The position numbers and the translations under genes are program-made. Under the pieces are notes generated by a model. The model saw only the letters and a program-made list of their open reading frames with translations, did no database searches and was not told the DNA's origin. A stretch of 64,000 bases of DNA from Pedobacter sp. SYSU D00535 (GTDB lineage Bacteria; Bacteroidota; Bacteroidia; Sphingobacteriales; Sphingobacteriaceae): the NCBI RefSeq assembly GCF_017355855.1, contig NZ_JAFEWD010000008.1, positions 1 to 64,000 on the forward strand. The letters are read 5' to 3'. Positions 56,614 through 64,000 of this stretch are shown piece by piece (position 1 is the first letter of the stretch; each line of letters opens with the position of its first letter).

Positions 56614-57126
56614 CTAATGTTTGTTTTTTCCCTTCCCTTTTTCTCCGCCCTTCCCGTTATTACTCTTAAACTCTTTTTTGCTATTATTTGACTTGACAGC
56701 CTGCGTAGTACGAGAGTTGCCTGCTTGGTTGTATTTATTTTTGGATAGGCCTTTGCCGCTCCTTAGGGTAGATTGTCCCCTATACGTTTTGTATTTCCCG
56801 TACTTAACCTTGTGCTCTTTGTAGTTCAGGAACGGTTTCGGGGAATTTAGCACCACCTTGTATCCGCTGTAAAGATCATAGCCCTGATATTGGGAAGGCA
56901 ATGAACTGCTGTATAGCCACTTTCCGTTGTTGAGATAGATGAATTGCCTGTTGGGCACGTGATAATACGTTTCTATCCCTGGGAGGTAATAATACTCTGC
57001 ATAATCGTAACCTGCAGGCCCCCAGGCAGGTTGAGCTCCAATGTTGATATTCACATTGACCTGCGAATACGCCCTGCTTGCCATCCCCGCAAGTACGAGC
57101 ATTGAAAATAAAACTAGCTTTTTCAT
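56614..57126 (-). CDS. secreted protein with basic low-complexity tail, unknown function
   Basis: A 170-residue protein from the ATG at 57126 (a frame opens earlier, at 57189, without a better start). Residues 1-22 are a signal peptide (KKLVLFSMLVLAGMASRAYS). The mature part begins QVNVNINIGAQPAWGPAG and contains YDYAEYYYLPGIETYYHVPN, a Tyr-rich pattern recalled from many Sphingobacteriaceae proteins. The last 70 residues are Lys/Asn/Gly-rich and likely unstructured. Envelope location is inferred. No enzyme motif is visible. Confidence 0.7.
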   Translation of the reverse strand: MKKLVLFSMLVLAGMASRAYSQVNVNINIGAQPAWGPAGYDYAEYYYLPGIETYYHVPNRQFIYLNNGKWLYSSSLPSQYQGYDLYSGYKVVLNSPKPFLNYKEHKVKYGKYKTYRGQSTLRSGKGLSKNKYNQAGNSRTTQAVKSNNSKKEFKSNNGKGGEKGKGKNKH

Positions 57127-57383
57127 AATAAGTGTGTGTGAAGGGAAAAAACAATTATAGTGCCAGTTAAGAGTGCATGATATAACCATTCTGTTTTTGC
57201 GGCAGAGAAGGCTTCAGTATTAGAACGCATAGCTACGCTATAGCAAAATCGAGGCCGATGCCGATAGTTATTTTGGAGTATTTAGAGTCTCACGGGACTT
57301 TAATAATCATCACTAATTAAAGAGGATAAGGTCACTACTTTTGCATTTAATTATTATAATGCGCGGATTAAGGATGCACATCA

Positions 57384-57391
57384 TATTTTTG
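57384..57391 (+). promoter_or_regulatory. candidate -7 element of the susC promoter
   Basis: TATTTTTG fits TAnnTTTG and lies 16 bp before the LacI-like palindrome, so a bound repressor would sit just downstream of the start site. No TTG was found at the -33 position. Confidence 0.4.
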
Positions 57392-57407
57392 TAATGTAAA
57401 GCTTGGT

Positions 57408-57425
57408 ATCGTTACCGGGAACGAT
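57408..57425. promoter_or_regulatory. LacI-family-like operator upstream of susC
   Basis: ATCGTTACCGGGAACGAT is an 18-bp palindrome with a CCGG centre and a single symmetric mismatch pair (A/G). A central CG flanked by inverted AACG/CGTT arms is the classic LacI/GalR-family operator form. Its place ahead of a SusCD pair fits sugar-responsive control. Confidence 0.6.
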
Positions 57426-57661
57426 TGCGTAAATTTTTAGTACGAAAGGCACGTTTCTTTTCATGAAACTCGCTAGAATTGTAATAGGAAGCTAACCAAT
57501 AAGTCAGTAGCACATAATAAAGGGAGAAAAAGTAAGTTATTACATTGCTGATTTTGACCCAATGATCAGTTTAATGAAGAGAAGGGGAATGATGAGTTCG
57601 TGGTTAGATCCAAAAAGTCTTAAATTTTAAACTAGTAAGCCTAATTGTTAATTAATTTTTT

Positions 57662-60600
57662 ATGAGGAAAGTAATACTTTTAACGTGTATGCTGTTTACG
57701 ATCGTATATACAGCATTTTCACAAACCCGGCAAGTTACGGGTAAAGTAGTTGATAAGGGTGGGGAGGCTCTTATCGGCGTAAGTGTGTTAGTCAAGGGTA
57801 CTACCCAGGGGGCTAGTACTGATCTTAATGGTAACTTCAAAATCAACGTGTCTACTACTGGAAATCCCGTTCTTGTTTTCAAGTACATTGGATTTAAGAT
57901 CAAGGAAGTAGCAGTAGGAAAACAAACGCAAATCAACGTTACTCTTGAAGATGATGCAACGGCTCTGGATGAAGTTGTCGTTGTTGGTTATGGTACCGTA
58001 AAAAAGAAGGATTTGACAGGAGCGGTGGGAACTGTCAGTGCTGAAACTATCACGGCTGCCCCAGTTTCATCAGCCTTAGAGGCTATTTCAGGTCGAGTAG
58101 CAGGGGTAAATATCTCCAGTACAGAAGGCTCTCCTGATGCCGAAATGACTGTCCGCGTTCGTGGTGGTGGATCTATATCTCAGAATAACTCGCCTCTCTA
58201 CATCGTCGACGGTTTTCCTGTAAGTTCTATCTCGGATATAGCTCCTCAGGATATCGAATCAATTAGTATATTGAAAGACGCTTCGTCAACTGCGATCTAT
58301 GGATCAAGAGGTGCAAATGGGGTTGTTTTAGTGACTACCAAAGGTGGGAAAGGTGGAAAAACTGCGATTAGTTTTAATACGTTCACCGGAACAAGAAAAA
58401 TTGCCAATACTTTAGACGTACTCTCTCCTTTCGACTACGCTACATGGCAGTACGAAAGAGCGCTCCTTGACAACAGCGTGGAAGATTACACTAAGTATTT
58501 TGGTAATTTCCAAGATATCGATCTATACGCGAATGTCCAGGGGAACGATTGGCAGGACCTTGTTTTCGGACGTACTGGTACCACGTATAATCAAAACTTA
58601 AACATCAGTGGTGGTGGCGAAAAAACTAAATTTAGTATTAGTCATAGTTTTGTAAAGGATAAAGCAATCATGCAGCTTTCAGGCTACCAGAGGCATAACC
58701 TGAATTTTAAATTGAATCACAAGCTGTTTGAGACCTTGACTTTAGATTTCGGAGCGCGTTATGCTGACGCGAAAACAGAAGGGGGAGGAGCAAATGAGCA
58801 GAACGAAAAGTCGTCTGCAGATTCTCGTTTGAAATTTGCTATGATCTATCCTGCCATCCCCGTAGCAGGATTGACAAACTCTGCAGAAACTGATCCTGAT
58901 TTCAATTTATACAACCCGCTCGTTGCTATTTCTGACAATGATCAGTTCGTTCAACGCAAAACGTACAATTTAAATGGTGCGTTAACATTTGAACCTATCA
59001 GAAATCTTAGCCTGCGTTCTGAAGTAGGTTACGATGGGTTTAGAAATGACCATGATAGGTTCTACGGTTTAACTACCTATTATGTGCAAAATGCGCCAGC
59101 AGCTGCAAACCAGGATTTGCCCGCTATCATCTTTACCAACGCTCGAAGAAACACGTTCCGGAATACAAATACCTTGAACTACGACTTTAAAAACATGTTG
59201 GGGAAAGATCATAAGTTGAACCTGCTTTTAGGACACGAATACATTCTAACCGAAAGTGGAACTTTAACGAATGTGGTGCACGGCTTTCCTGCAACTTTTG
59301 ATTTCGACGCATCTCGAAGGTTGTCCACTCAAGGTCAGGCTAATTCCATCGAGAACTTCTTCTTTCCTGACGATAAATTGTTGTCATTTTTTGGTCGCGC
59401 GAACTACGATTACAAGGGAAGGTATTTGTTGACAGCCACTTTGCGTGGAGACGGATCTTCCAAATTCCTGGGTTCAAAGAGTTGGGGATATTTCCCTTCA
59501 GCTTCAGTAGCATGGAGAATTTCGGACGAGAGTTTTATGGAAGGATTTAGATCATGGCTTACTGATGCTAAAATCAGGGCAAGTTATGGTGAGGCAGGTA
59601 ACAACCAGATTCCTGGAGGGGTAGCTCTGCCAGCGATGTTAAACTCAACTACGACCTGGGTTAATGGAACCAGCAATTATTGGGCTCGTTCGAAAACTAT
59701 GCCAAATCCAGATTTGGTTTGGGAAACAACAATTTCAAGAAACGTGGGAGCAGACCTGACGCTATGGAATGGCAAAGTTAGTGCAACTGCTGATGTTTAT
59801 CTAAACAACACAACTGACTTATTAATGGCCTACCCTGTTACAGGAACAGGCTACGATATTCAATATCGTAACGTTGGGGAAACTCAAAATAAAGGTCTAG
59901 AGCTTTCTGGAACCTGGAATGCGTTGAGAAAGAAAAATTTCGACCTATCAATAAATGCGAATATCAGCTTTAACCGGAATAAGGTTATATCTCTTGGGGG
60001 TATAGCTAACTACCCTGGAGCGTCTGGTTGGGCATCTACAGAAATAGGGAATGACTACCGTGTTGTTGAAGGTGGCCCGATAGGTGCAATGTATGGTTAT
60101 GTAAGTGCTGGACGGTATGAGGTTTCGGATTTTGAGCCAAATCCTGTAAACGGGGTATGGGTTTTGAAAGCAGGAGTACCTACTGCAAATGGTGTCGTGG
60201 GAACTATTCGCCCGGGATCTATGAAGCTAGCAGATCTTAACGATGATAAGATGATCAATGACTCAGATAAAACTATTATCGGAAATGCCAATCCGCTGAA
60301 CACCGGTGGTTTCTCGATCAACTCCCGCATTTTCAATTTTGATTTGGGCGCTTACTTCAACTGGAGTTACGGAAATGATATCTATAACGCTAATAAAATC
60401 GAGTATACTTCAACCAGTAAGTATAGTTCAAGAAACATGATCTCTATTATGGAGAGCGGTCAACGCTGGACCAATTTGCGGGCTGACGGAACTATCAGTA
60501 ATGATCCTGCAGAATTGGAAGCAATGAATGCAAATACTACATTATGGTCTCCCTACATGAGCAGGTACGTGTTTAGCGATTGGGCGGTAGAAGATGGATC

Positions 60601-60841
60601 TTTTTTGAGATTAGGAACTTTGACACTGGGTTACACCGTTCCTAAATCAATTACCAGCAGATTGAAAATGAATAGCGTTAGAATTTATGCATCAGGTTAC
60701 AATCTATTCTTGCTAACGAATTACACTGGATTTGATCCGGAAGTTTCTACCAGACGCCAGACTCAACTTACACCTGGTGTAGATTATTCCGCTTATCCTA
60801 AAAGTAGGTCTTACGTTTTCGGCCTAAATGTTAATTTCTAG
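57662..60841 (+). CDS. SusC/RagA-type TonB-linked outer-membrane transporter
   Basis: A 1059-residue outer-membrane beta-barrel that imports oligosaccharides with a SusD lid. Residues 1-20 are a signal peptide. A carboxypeptidase-regulatory-like domain follows (TGKVVDKGGEALIGVSVLVKG), then a TonB-box-like stretch (ALDEVVVVGYGT), the plug (IYGSRGANGVVLVTTKGGK) and the barrel, ending in an aromatic residue (VFGLNVNF). Glycan specificity cannot be read directly. It is first in a PUL-type operon with susD 20 bp downstream. Confidence 0.95.
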   Translation: MRKVILLTCMLFTIVYTAFSQTRQVTGKVVDKGGEALIGVSVLVKGTTQGASTDLNGNFKINVSTTGNPVLVFKYIGFKIKEVAVGKQTQINVTLEDDATALDEVVVVGYGTVKKKDLTGAVGTVSAETITAAPVSSALEAISGRVAGVNISSTEGSPDAEMTVRVRGGGSISQNNSPLYIVDGFPVSSISDIAPQDIESISILKDASSTAIYGSRGANGVVLVTTKGGKGGKTAISFNTFTGTRKIANTLDVLSPFDYATWQYERALLDNSVEDYTKYFGNFQDIDLYANVQGNDWQDLVFGRTGTTYNQNLNISGGGEKTKFSISHSFVKDKAIMQLSGYQRHNLNFKLNHKLFETLTLDFGARYADAKTEGGGANEQNEKSSADSRLKFAMIYPAIPVAGLTNSAETDPDFNLYNPLVAISDNDQFVQRKTYNLNGALTFEPIRNLSLRSEVGYDGFRNDHDRFYGLTTYYVQNAPAAANQDLPAIIFTNARRNTFRNTNTLNYDFKNMLGKDHKLNLLLGHEYILTESGTLTNVVHGFPATFDFDASRRLSTQGQANSIENFFFPDDKLLSFFGRANYDYKGRYLLTATLRGDGSSKFLGSKSWGYFPSASVAWRISDESFMEGFRSWLTDAKIRASYGEAGNNQIPGGVALPAMLNSTTTWVNGTSNYWARSKTMPNPDLVWETTISRNVGADLTLWNGKVSATADVYLNNTTDLLMAYPVTGTGYDIQYRNVGETQNKGLELSGTWNALRKKNFDLSINANISFNRNKVISLGGIANYPGASGWASTEIGNDYRVVEGGPIGAMYGYVSAGRYEVSDFEPNPVNGVWVLKAGVPTANGVVGTIRPGSMKLADLNDDKMINDSDKTIIGNANPLNTGGFSINSRIFNFDLGAYFNWSYGNDIYNANKIEYTSTSKYSSRNMISIMESGQRWTNLRADGTISNDPAELEAMNANTTLWSPYMSRYVFSDWAVEDGSFLRLGTLTLGYTVPKSITSRLKMNSVRIYASGYNLFLLTNYTGFDPEVSTRRQTQLTPGVDYSAYPKSRSYVFGLNVNF

Positions 60842-60861
60842 TCACACTATTATTCTTAGAA

Positions 60862-62637
60862 ATGAAAAAGATTTTAAATATATCACTAATGATCACAGGG
60901 CTTGCATTCCTTGGCGGTTGTAAAGAGGTCTTAGATGCTCCTTCAAAATCGACCTTGGATGAGTCTGTGATTTTTTCAACACCGAGCCTTGCAGAGGGAA
61001 CCATCGCAGGAGTTTTACAGTCTTTTGGAGAGACAAACTCGTACCGGGGAAGGTTTCTGGTAAATTATGGTGTAAATACTGATGTTGAAGTATACAACAG
61101 TTTGAAGAACACCAATGATGAGAAATCGCAGTTGGCTAACTACAATACTACTGCCAATAATGGGCAGATGAACACTGATAACAATGCCTATGCTAAGTTT
61201 TACGAGGGCATTGAAAGGGCTAACGTTGCTATTGTAGGACTAAGAACTTACGGCGATGTTGCAAACAACCCTCGCCTTGCACAGGTGCTTGGTGAAATGT
61301 TAACACTTCGTGCAGTACTTTATAATGATTTAATTAAGGGTTGGGGAGATGTTCCTGCTCGTTTCGAGCCAATCACCACAGAAACTATGTATTTGCCGAG
61401 GAGCGATAGGGACGTGATTTACAAGCAACTTTTGGTAGATCTTGAAGAAGCAGCAACTTTGCTTCCATGGCCTAATGGTTCAGCTGCTACCAGTTCTGTA
61501 GAGCGTGTTAACAAGGCGTTTGCAAAAGGATTACGCGCCCGGTTGGCCTTAGCTGCTGGTGGCTATGCTCAGCGCCTGGATGGTACAGTCAGATTGAGCA
61601 ACGATCCTGACTTGTCTCGCGACAAGATGTATGCCATTGCAAAAAAAGAATGTCTTGATATCATTGAGAGTAAAACGCTGAGACTACTAGGCTTTGAGGA
61701 GTTATTCAGAACATTTAATGAAGAGACCAACAGAGCAGGTTTAGAGTCAATGTGGGAAATTCCTTTTAGCGAGGGTAGGGGTCGTGTGATTTTTGATCTT
61801 GGTGTTAGACATACCACTACGGACAAATACACCGGACAAAACCGCGGAGGTACTGATGGTCCAAACCCTATTATGCTTTATGAGTTTGATCCTGCGGATG
61901 TTCGTAGAGACGTGAGTATCGTTCCATACGAGTGGACAAACGGAGTTCAGGTTCCTTCAAATCTTAATCGCTTGTACTTTGGTAAATACCGTTACGAGTG
62001 GATGAAGAGAAGGGTGACTTCTACAAACGACGACGGTTTGAACTGGATGTACATGCGTTATGCTGATGTTGTTCTGATGGCAGCAGAAGCGATTAACGAA
62101 ATTGATGGTCCCGCAGCAGCGGCACCTTACCTAAGGATGATTATGGAAAGAGCATTTCCATCCAGTCCACAGAAGGTAACTCAGTACATGGCACAGGCTA
62201 CAGCTTCTAAACCTGCCTTTTTCAATGCAATAGTAGATCAGCGAGCTTTAGAGTTTACTGGAGAAATGCTTAGAAAAGCCGATCTTATACGCTGGAACCT
62301 GCTTGGTTCGAAATTAAATGAGGCTAAAGTTAAATTGGAGCAGTTAGAGAAGAGAGAAGGAAAATACGCTAGCCTTCCTGCTAGAATTTACTATAAAACG
62401 GCGGCTGACGGCGAAAAGGTTGAAATCTATGGACTAAATTTTGGGGACACTGATGTGCAGGGAGCTGCATTAGGTTACGCCGCAAACAAAACATGGACTC
62501 TTTCTGCAAGTAATGATCAGACAACTTACTGGAATGCTCTGTTCGTCAAAAATCCAGATGCTCAACAGGTTTGGCCAATCTGGCAAATATTCCTTGATAA
62601 CTCTAACGGCATGTTAAATAATGCTCATTTAAAATAA
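60862..62637 (+). CDS. SusD/RagB-type outer-membrane glycan-binding lipoprotein
   Basis: A 591-residue lipoprotein: signal peptide with lipobox LGGC (Cys20), then an alpha-helical SusD fold with TPR-like helices (TLRAVLYNDLIKGWGDVPARFEP). A C-terminal RagB/SusD part has LRKADLIRWNLLGSKLNEA. It forms the lid of the SusC barrel and binds the glycan. It is followed after 13 bp by a third lipoprotein gene. Confidence 0.95.
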   Translation: MKKILNISLMITGLAFLGGCKEVLDAPSKSTLDESVIFSTPSLAEGTIAGVLQSFGETNSYRGRFLVNYGVNTDVEVYNSLKNTNDEKSQLANYNTTANNGQMNTDNNAYAKFYEGIERANVAIVGLRTYGDVANNPRLAQVLGEMLTLRAVLYNDLIKGWGDVPARFEPITTETMYLPRSDRDVIYKQLLVDLEEAATLLPWPNGSAATSSVERVNKAFAKGLRARLALAAGGYAQRLDGTVRLSNDPDLSRDKMYAIAKKECLDIIESKTLRLLGFEELFRTFNEETNRAGLESMWEIPFSEGRGRVIFDLGVRHTTTDKYTGQNRGGTDGPNPIMLYEFDPADVRRDVSIVPYEWTNGVQVPSNLNRLYFGKYRYEWMKRRVTSTNDDGLNWMYMRYADVVLMAAEAINEIDGPAAAAPYLRMIMERAFPSSPQKVTQYMAQATASKPAFFNAIVDQRALEFTGEMLRKADLIRWNLLGSKLNEAKVKLEQLEKREGKYASLPARIYYKTAADGEKVEIYGLNFGDTDVQGAALGYAANKTWTLSASNDQTTYWNALFVKNPDAQQVWPIWQIFLDNSNGMLNNAHLK

Positions 62638-62650
62638 TTAAGTTCATAAC

Positions 62651-64000
62651 ATGATTAATATGAATAAGACATTAGTTGCTCTCTGTATTTCTGCCACTGT
62701 GTTCAGTTTTTCCAGTTGCAGCGATGATATTGGAGAGGAGATAACAACTCTTAATGTTAGCAGAACTTTCTCGCCTACCGGCCTTACTGCTACAGTTGTA
62801 AATAAAACGGGGGTGAGACTTGTCTGGAAAGCGGTGCCCAATGCAAAGTCCTATACGATTGAAGTCTTTGAAAATGCTGATTTTAGCGGTACGCCGGTAA
62901 AAACCGTAACAGGTGTTCCATTTGAGCAGCAGCCCTATACCATTTCGGGCCTGTCGGGCGAGACCCAACATTATGTGCGGGTTAAAGCTGTAGGTGAAGG
63001 CATTGATGATTCAAAATGGGTTACAGCCTCATTTACTACAGATGCTGAACAAATATTTCAGGATATTGATCCGGCGAAATTGACAGCAACGTCGGTAACG
63101 GTAAACTGGCCTGCGGGTGAAACTGCTACTACTATTACTCTGTCTCCAGGTAATATATCACGTGCAGTTACGCCTGCGGAAATTGCCGCAGGGCAAGCAA
63201 CAATTTCTGGTTTAACTGGCGAAACTACATATACGGTGAAATTGATGAATGGCACTAAAACTCGCGGTACGAAGACGTTCACTACCTTGATCGATCTGGG
63301 TGGGGCGATTGCTGTTAATCCTACTGATGATCTCGCAGCATTGATTACTAATGCTCAGGGAGGAGAAGTGTTTGCACTGATGCCGGGAGTTTATAATATC
63401 AATGCCGATGTAATAGTTACCAAAACTATATCTATTAAAGGCGTTAGACCAGCGAATAAACCAGTAATTAATGGTATGGTTTTAAAGATGAGGGCTAACG
63501 CTGGTCTATCTTTGAAAGATCTAGTTCTTAATGGTACAGGCGCACCAACTGCTAGCCAATTAGTTGTGTACGACCAAGCTCTAAATACCGCATACGGCGC
63601 CTTAAGCGTACAGGATTCCGAAATCAAGAATTATAGAGGATTGATTTATGTGAATATAAAGGCCCTTATTGAATCGGTTACCTATAGTGGAAATATCATC
63701 CACGATATAGCCTCTAATGGTGGTGGTTTTGTGGATTTTAGACAGGGCTTGGCGAAAACATTTCTTTTTGAAAACAATACCGTGTACAATGTCACCGAAG
63801 ATGGTAGCAGAGACCTGTTCCGTATGGATGCTGGCTCAGAAGTAACCGCGAACTTCTCAGGAATACCAAGCGTTATCACAATAAGAACAAATACATTCTA
63901 CAACGCTTTGAACCGTGCAGCTGGTCGGTACTTGTATATCCGCCTGCCTTTGCACCAGATACACTTCACAAAAAATTTAATTGCAGAAAGCGCGAATTAC
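62651..64000 (+). CDS. surface lipoprotein with Fn3-like and parallel-beta (DUF4957/DUF5123-like) domains, 3' end outside window
   Basis: The frame stays open for 450 codons to the window edge. Signal peptide and lipobox FSSC (Cys23, or Cys20 from the ATG at 62660) suggest an outer-membrane lipoprotein. Two Fn3-like modules follow (VRLVWKAVPNAKSYTIEV near 53; VTVNWPAGETATTITL near 148), then a beta-helix-like part (GGEVFALMPGVYNINADVIVTKTISIKG near 237). This order matches the DUF4957/DUF5123 proteins found beside SusCD in pectin-type loci as far as is recalled. Probably a glycan-binding surface protein; any enzyme module would lie outside. Confidence 0.75.
   Translation, partial: MINMNKTLVALCISATVFSFSSCSDDIGEEITTLNVSRTFSPTGLTATVVNKTGVRLVWKAVPNAKSYTIEVFENADFSGTPVKTVTGVPFEQQPYTISGLSGETQHYVRVKAVGEGIDDSKWVTASFTTDAEQIFQDIDPAKLTATSVTVNWPAGETATTITLSPGNISRAVTPAEIAAGQATISGLTGETTYTVKLMNGTKTRGTKTFTTLIDLGGAIAVNPTDDLAALITNAQGGEVFALMPGVYNINADVIVTKTISIKGVRPANKPVINGMVLKMRANAGLSLKDLVLNGTGAPTASQLVVYDQALNTAYGALSVQDSEIKNYRGLIYVNIKALIESVTYSGNIIHDIASNGGGFVDFRQGLAKTFLFENNTVYNVTEDGSRDLFRMDAGSEVTANFSGIPSVITIRTNTFYNALNRAAGRYLYIRLPLHQIHFTKNLIAESANY

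Larger units (their letters stand above)
57190..57661. other. long leader region upstream of susC
   Basis: This 470-bp AT-rich region holds no convincing gene. It has two TAnnTTTG elements (57336-57343 and 57384-57391) and a LacI-like palindrome at 57408-57425. If transcription starts near 57398, the susC mRNA would carry a 260-nt leader, room for RNA-level control; no known riboswitch was recognised. Confidence 0.55.

Overview
The window looks like chromosomal DNA of a Bacteroidota bacterium, most likely a Pedobacter-like member of the Sphingobacteriaceae. The evidence is the Bacteroidota form of the division/cell-wall cluster (FtsL-like protein, long FtsZ, no murF or ddl inside), a SusC/SusD pair, a type IX secretion (T9SS) tail on a giant surface protein, a histone H1-like small protein, and several -7 elements of the TAnnTTTG type. 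No rRNA, tRNA, CRISPR array or prophage was seen.

Layout. 1-455: right end of an IS3-type insertion sequence, cut by the window edge, with a visible -1 frameshift heptamer. 456-951: intergenic stretch with palindromic REP-like repeats. 952-2142: pgk. 2193-8839 (minus): a two-gene operon of a 2124-residue T9SS surface protein with seven Ig-like repeats and a small protein with a PID-CTERM-like tail. 9119-24869: the dcw cluster mraZ-rsmH-ftsL-ftsI-murE-mraY-murD-ftsW-murG-murC-ftsQ-ftsA-ftsZ, thirteen genes on one strand, preceded by a three-box MraZ operator and with a DnaA-box-like inverted repeat between ftsA and ftsZ. 25034-26769: an alpha-oxoamine synthase (sphingolipid or sulfonolipid type) and a histone H1-like protein. 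26830-29837 (minus): dapA and ligA.

30115-40000: mixed accessory genes. These are a small membrane protein, an MBL-fold hydrolase interrupted by one in-frame TGA, an AcpH-like protein, a Nudix hydrolase, tyrS, and a tight minus-strand operon (penicillin acylase, small membrane protein, LuxE-like protein, GT87-like membrane protein, GT2 glycosyltransferase). 40227-44677: GH31 alpha-glucosidase and glgB, overlapping by 4 bp. 44845-48361: KefB-type antiporter, a secreted protein of unknown function and a LytS-type histidine kinase. 48537-53107: glycolytic block pfkA / BadF-type kinase-like / gapA (minus), a divergent Nudix-type regulator with a palindrome in the shared promoter region, and a second, intact BadF-type sugar kinase. 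53209-56543: threonine aldolase, cysE-cysM and a small membrane protein. 57126-64000: a secreted basic protein, then the start of a polysaccharide utilisation locus (susC, susD, a Fn3/parallel-beta lipoprotein cut by the window edge) with a LacI-like operator upstream.

How the genes fit together: dcw genes supply lipid II synthesis and the divisome, and dapA feeds the diaminopimelate used by MurE. pfkA, gapA and pgk cover central glycolysis, while GH31 and GlgB handle alpha-glucans. The strongest candidates for new biology are the degenerate BadF kinase fixed between pfkA and gapA with its likely Nudix-type local regulator, and the penicillin acylase/LuxE/glycosyltransferase operon.
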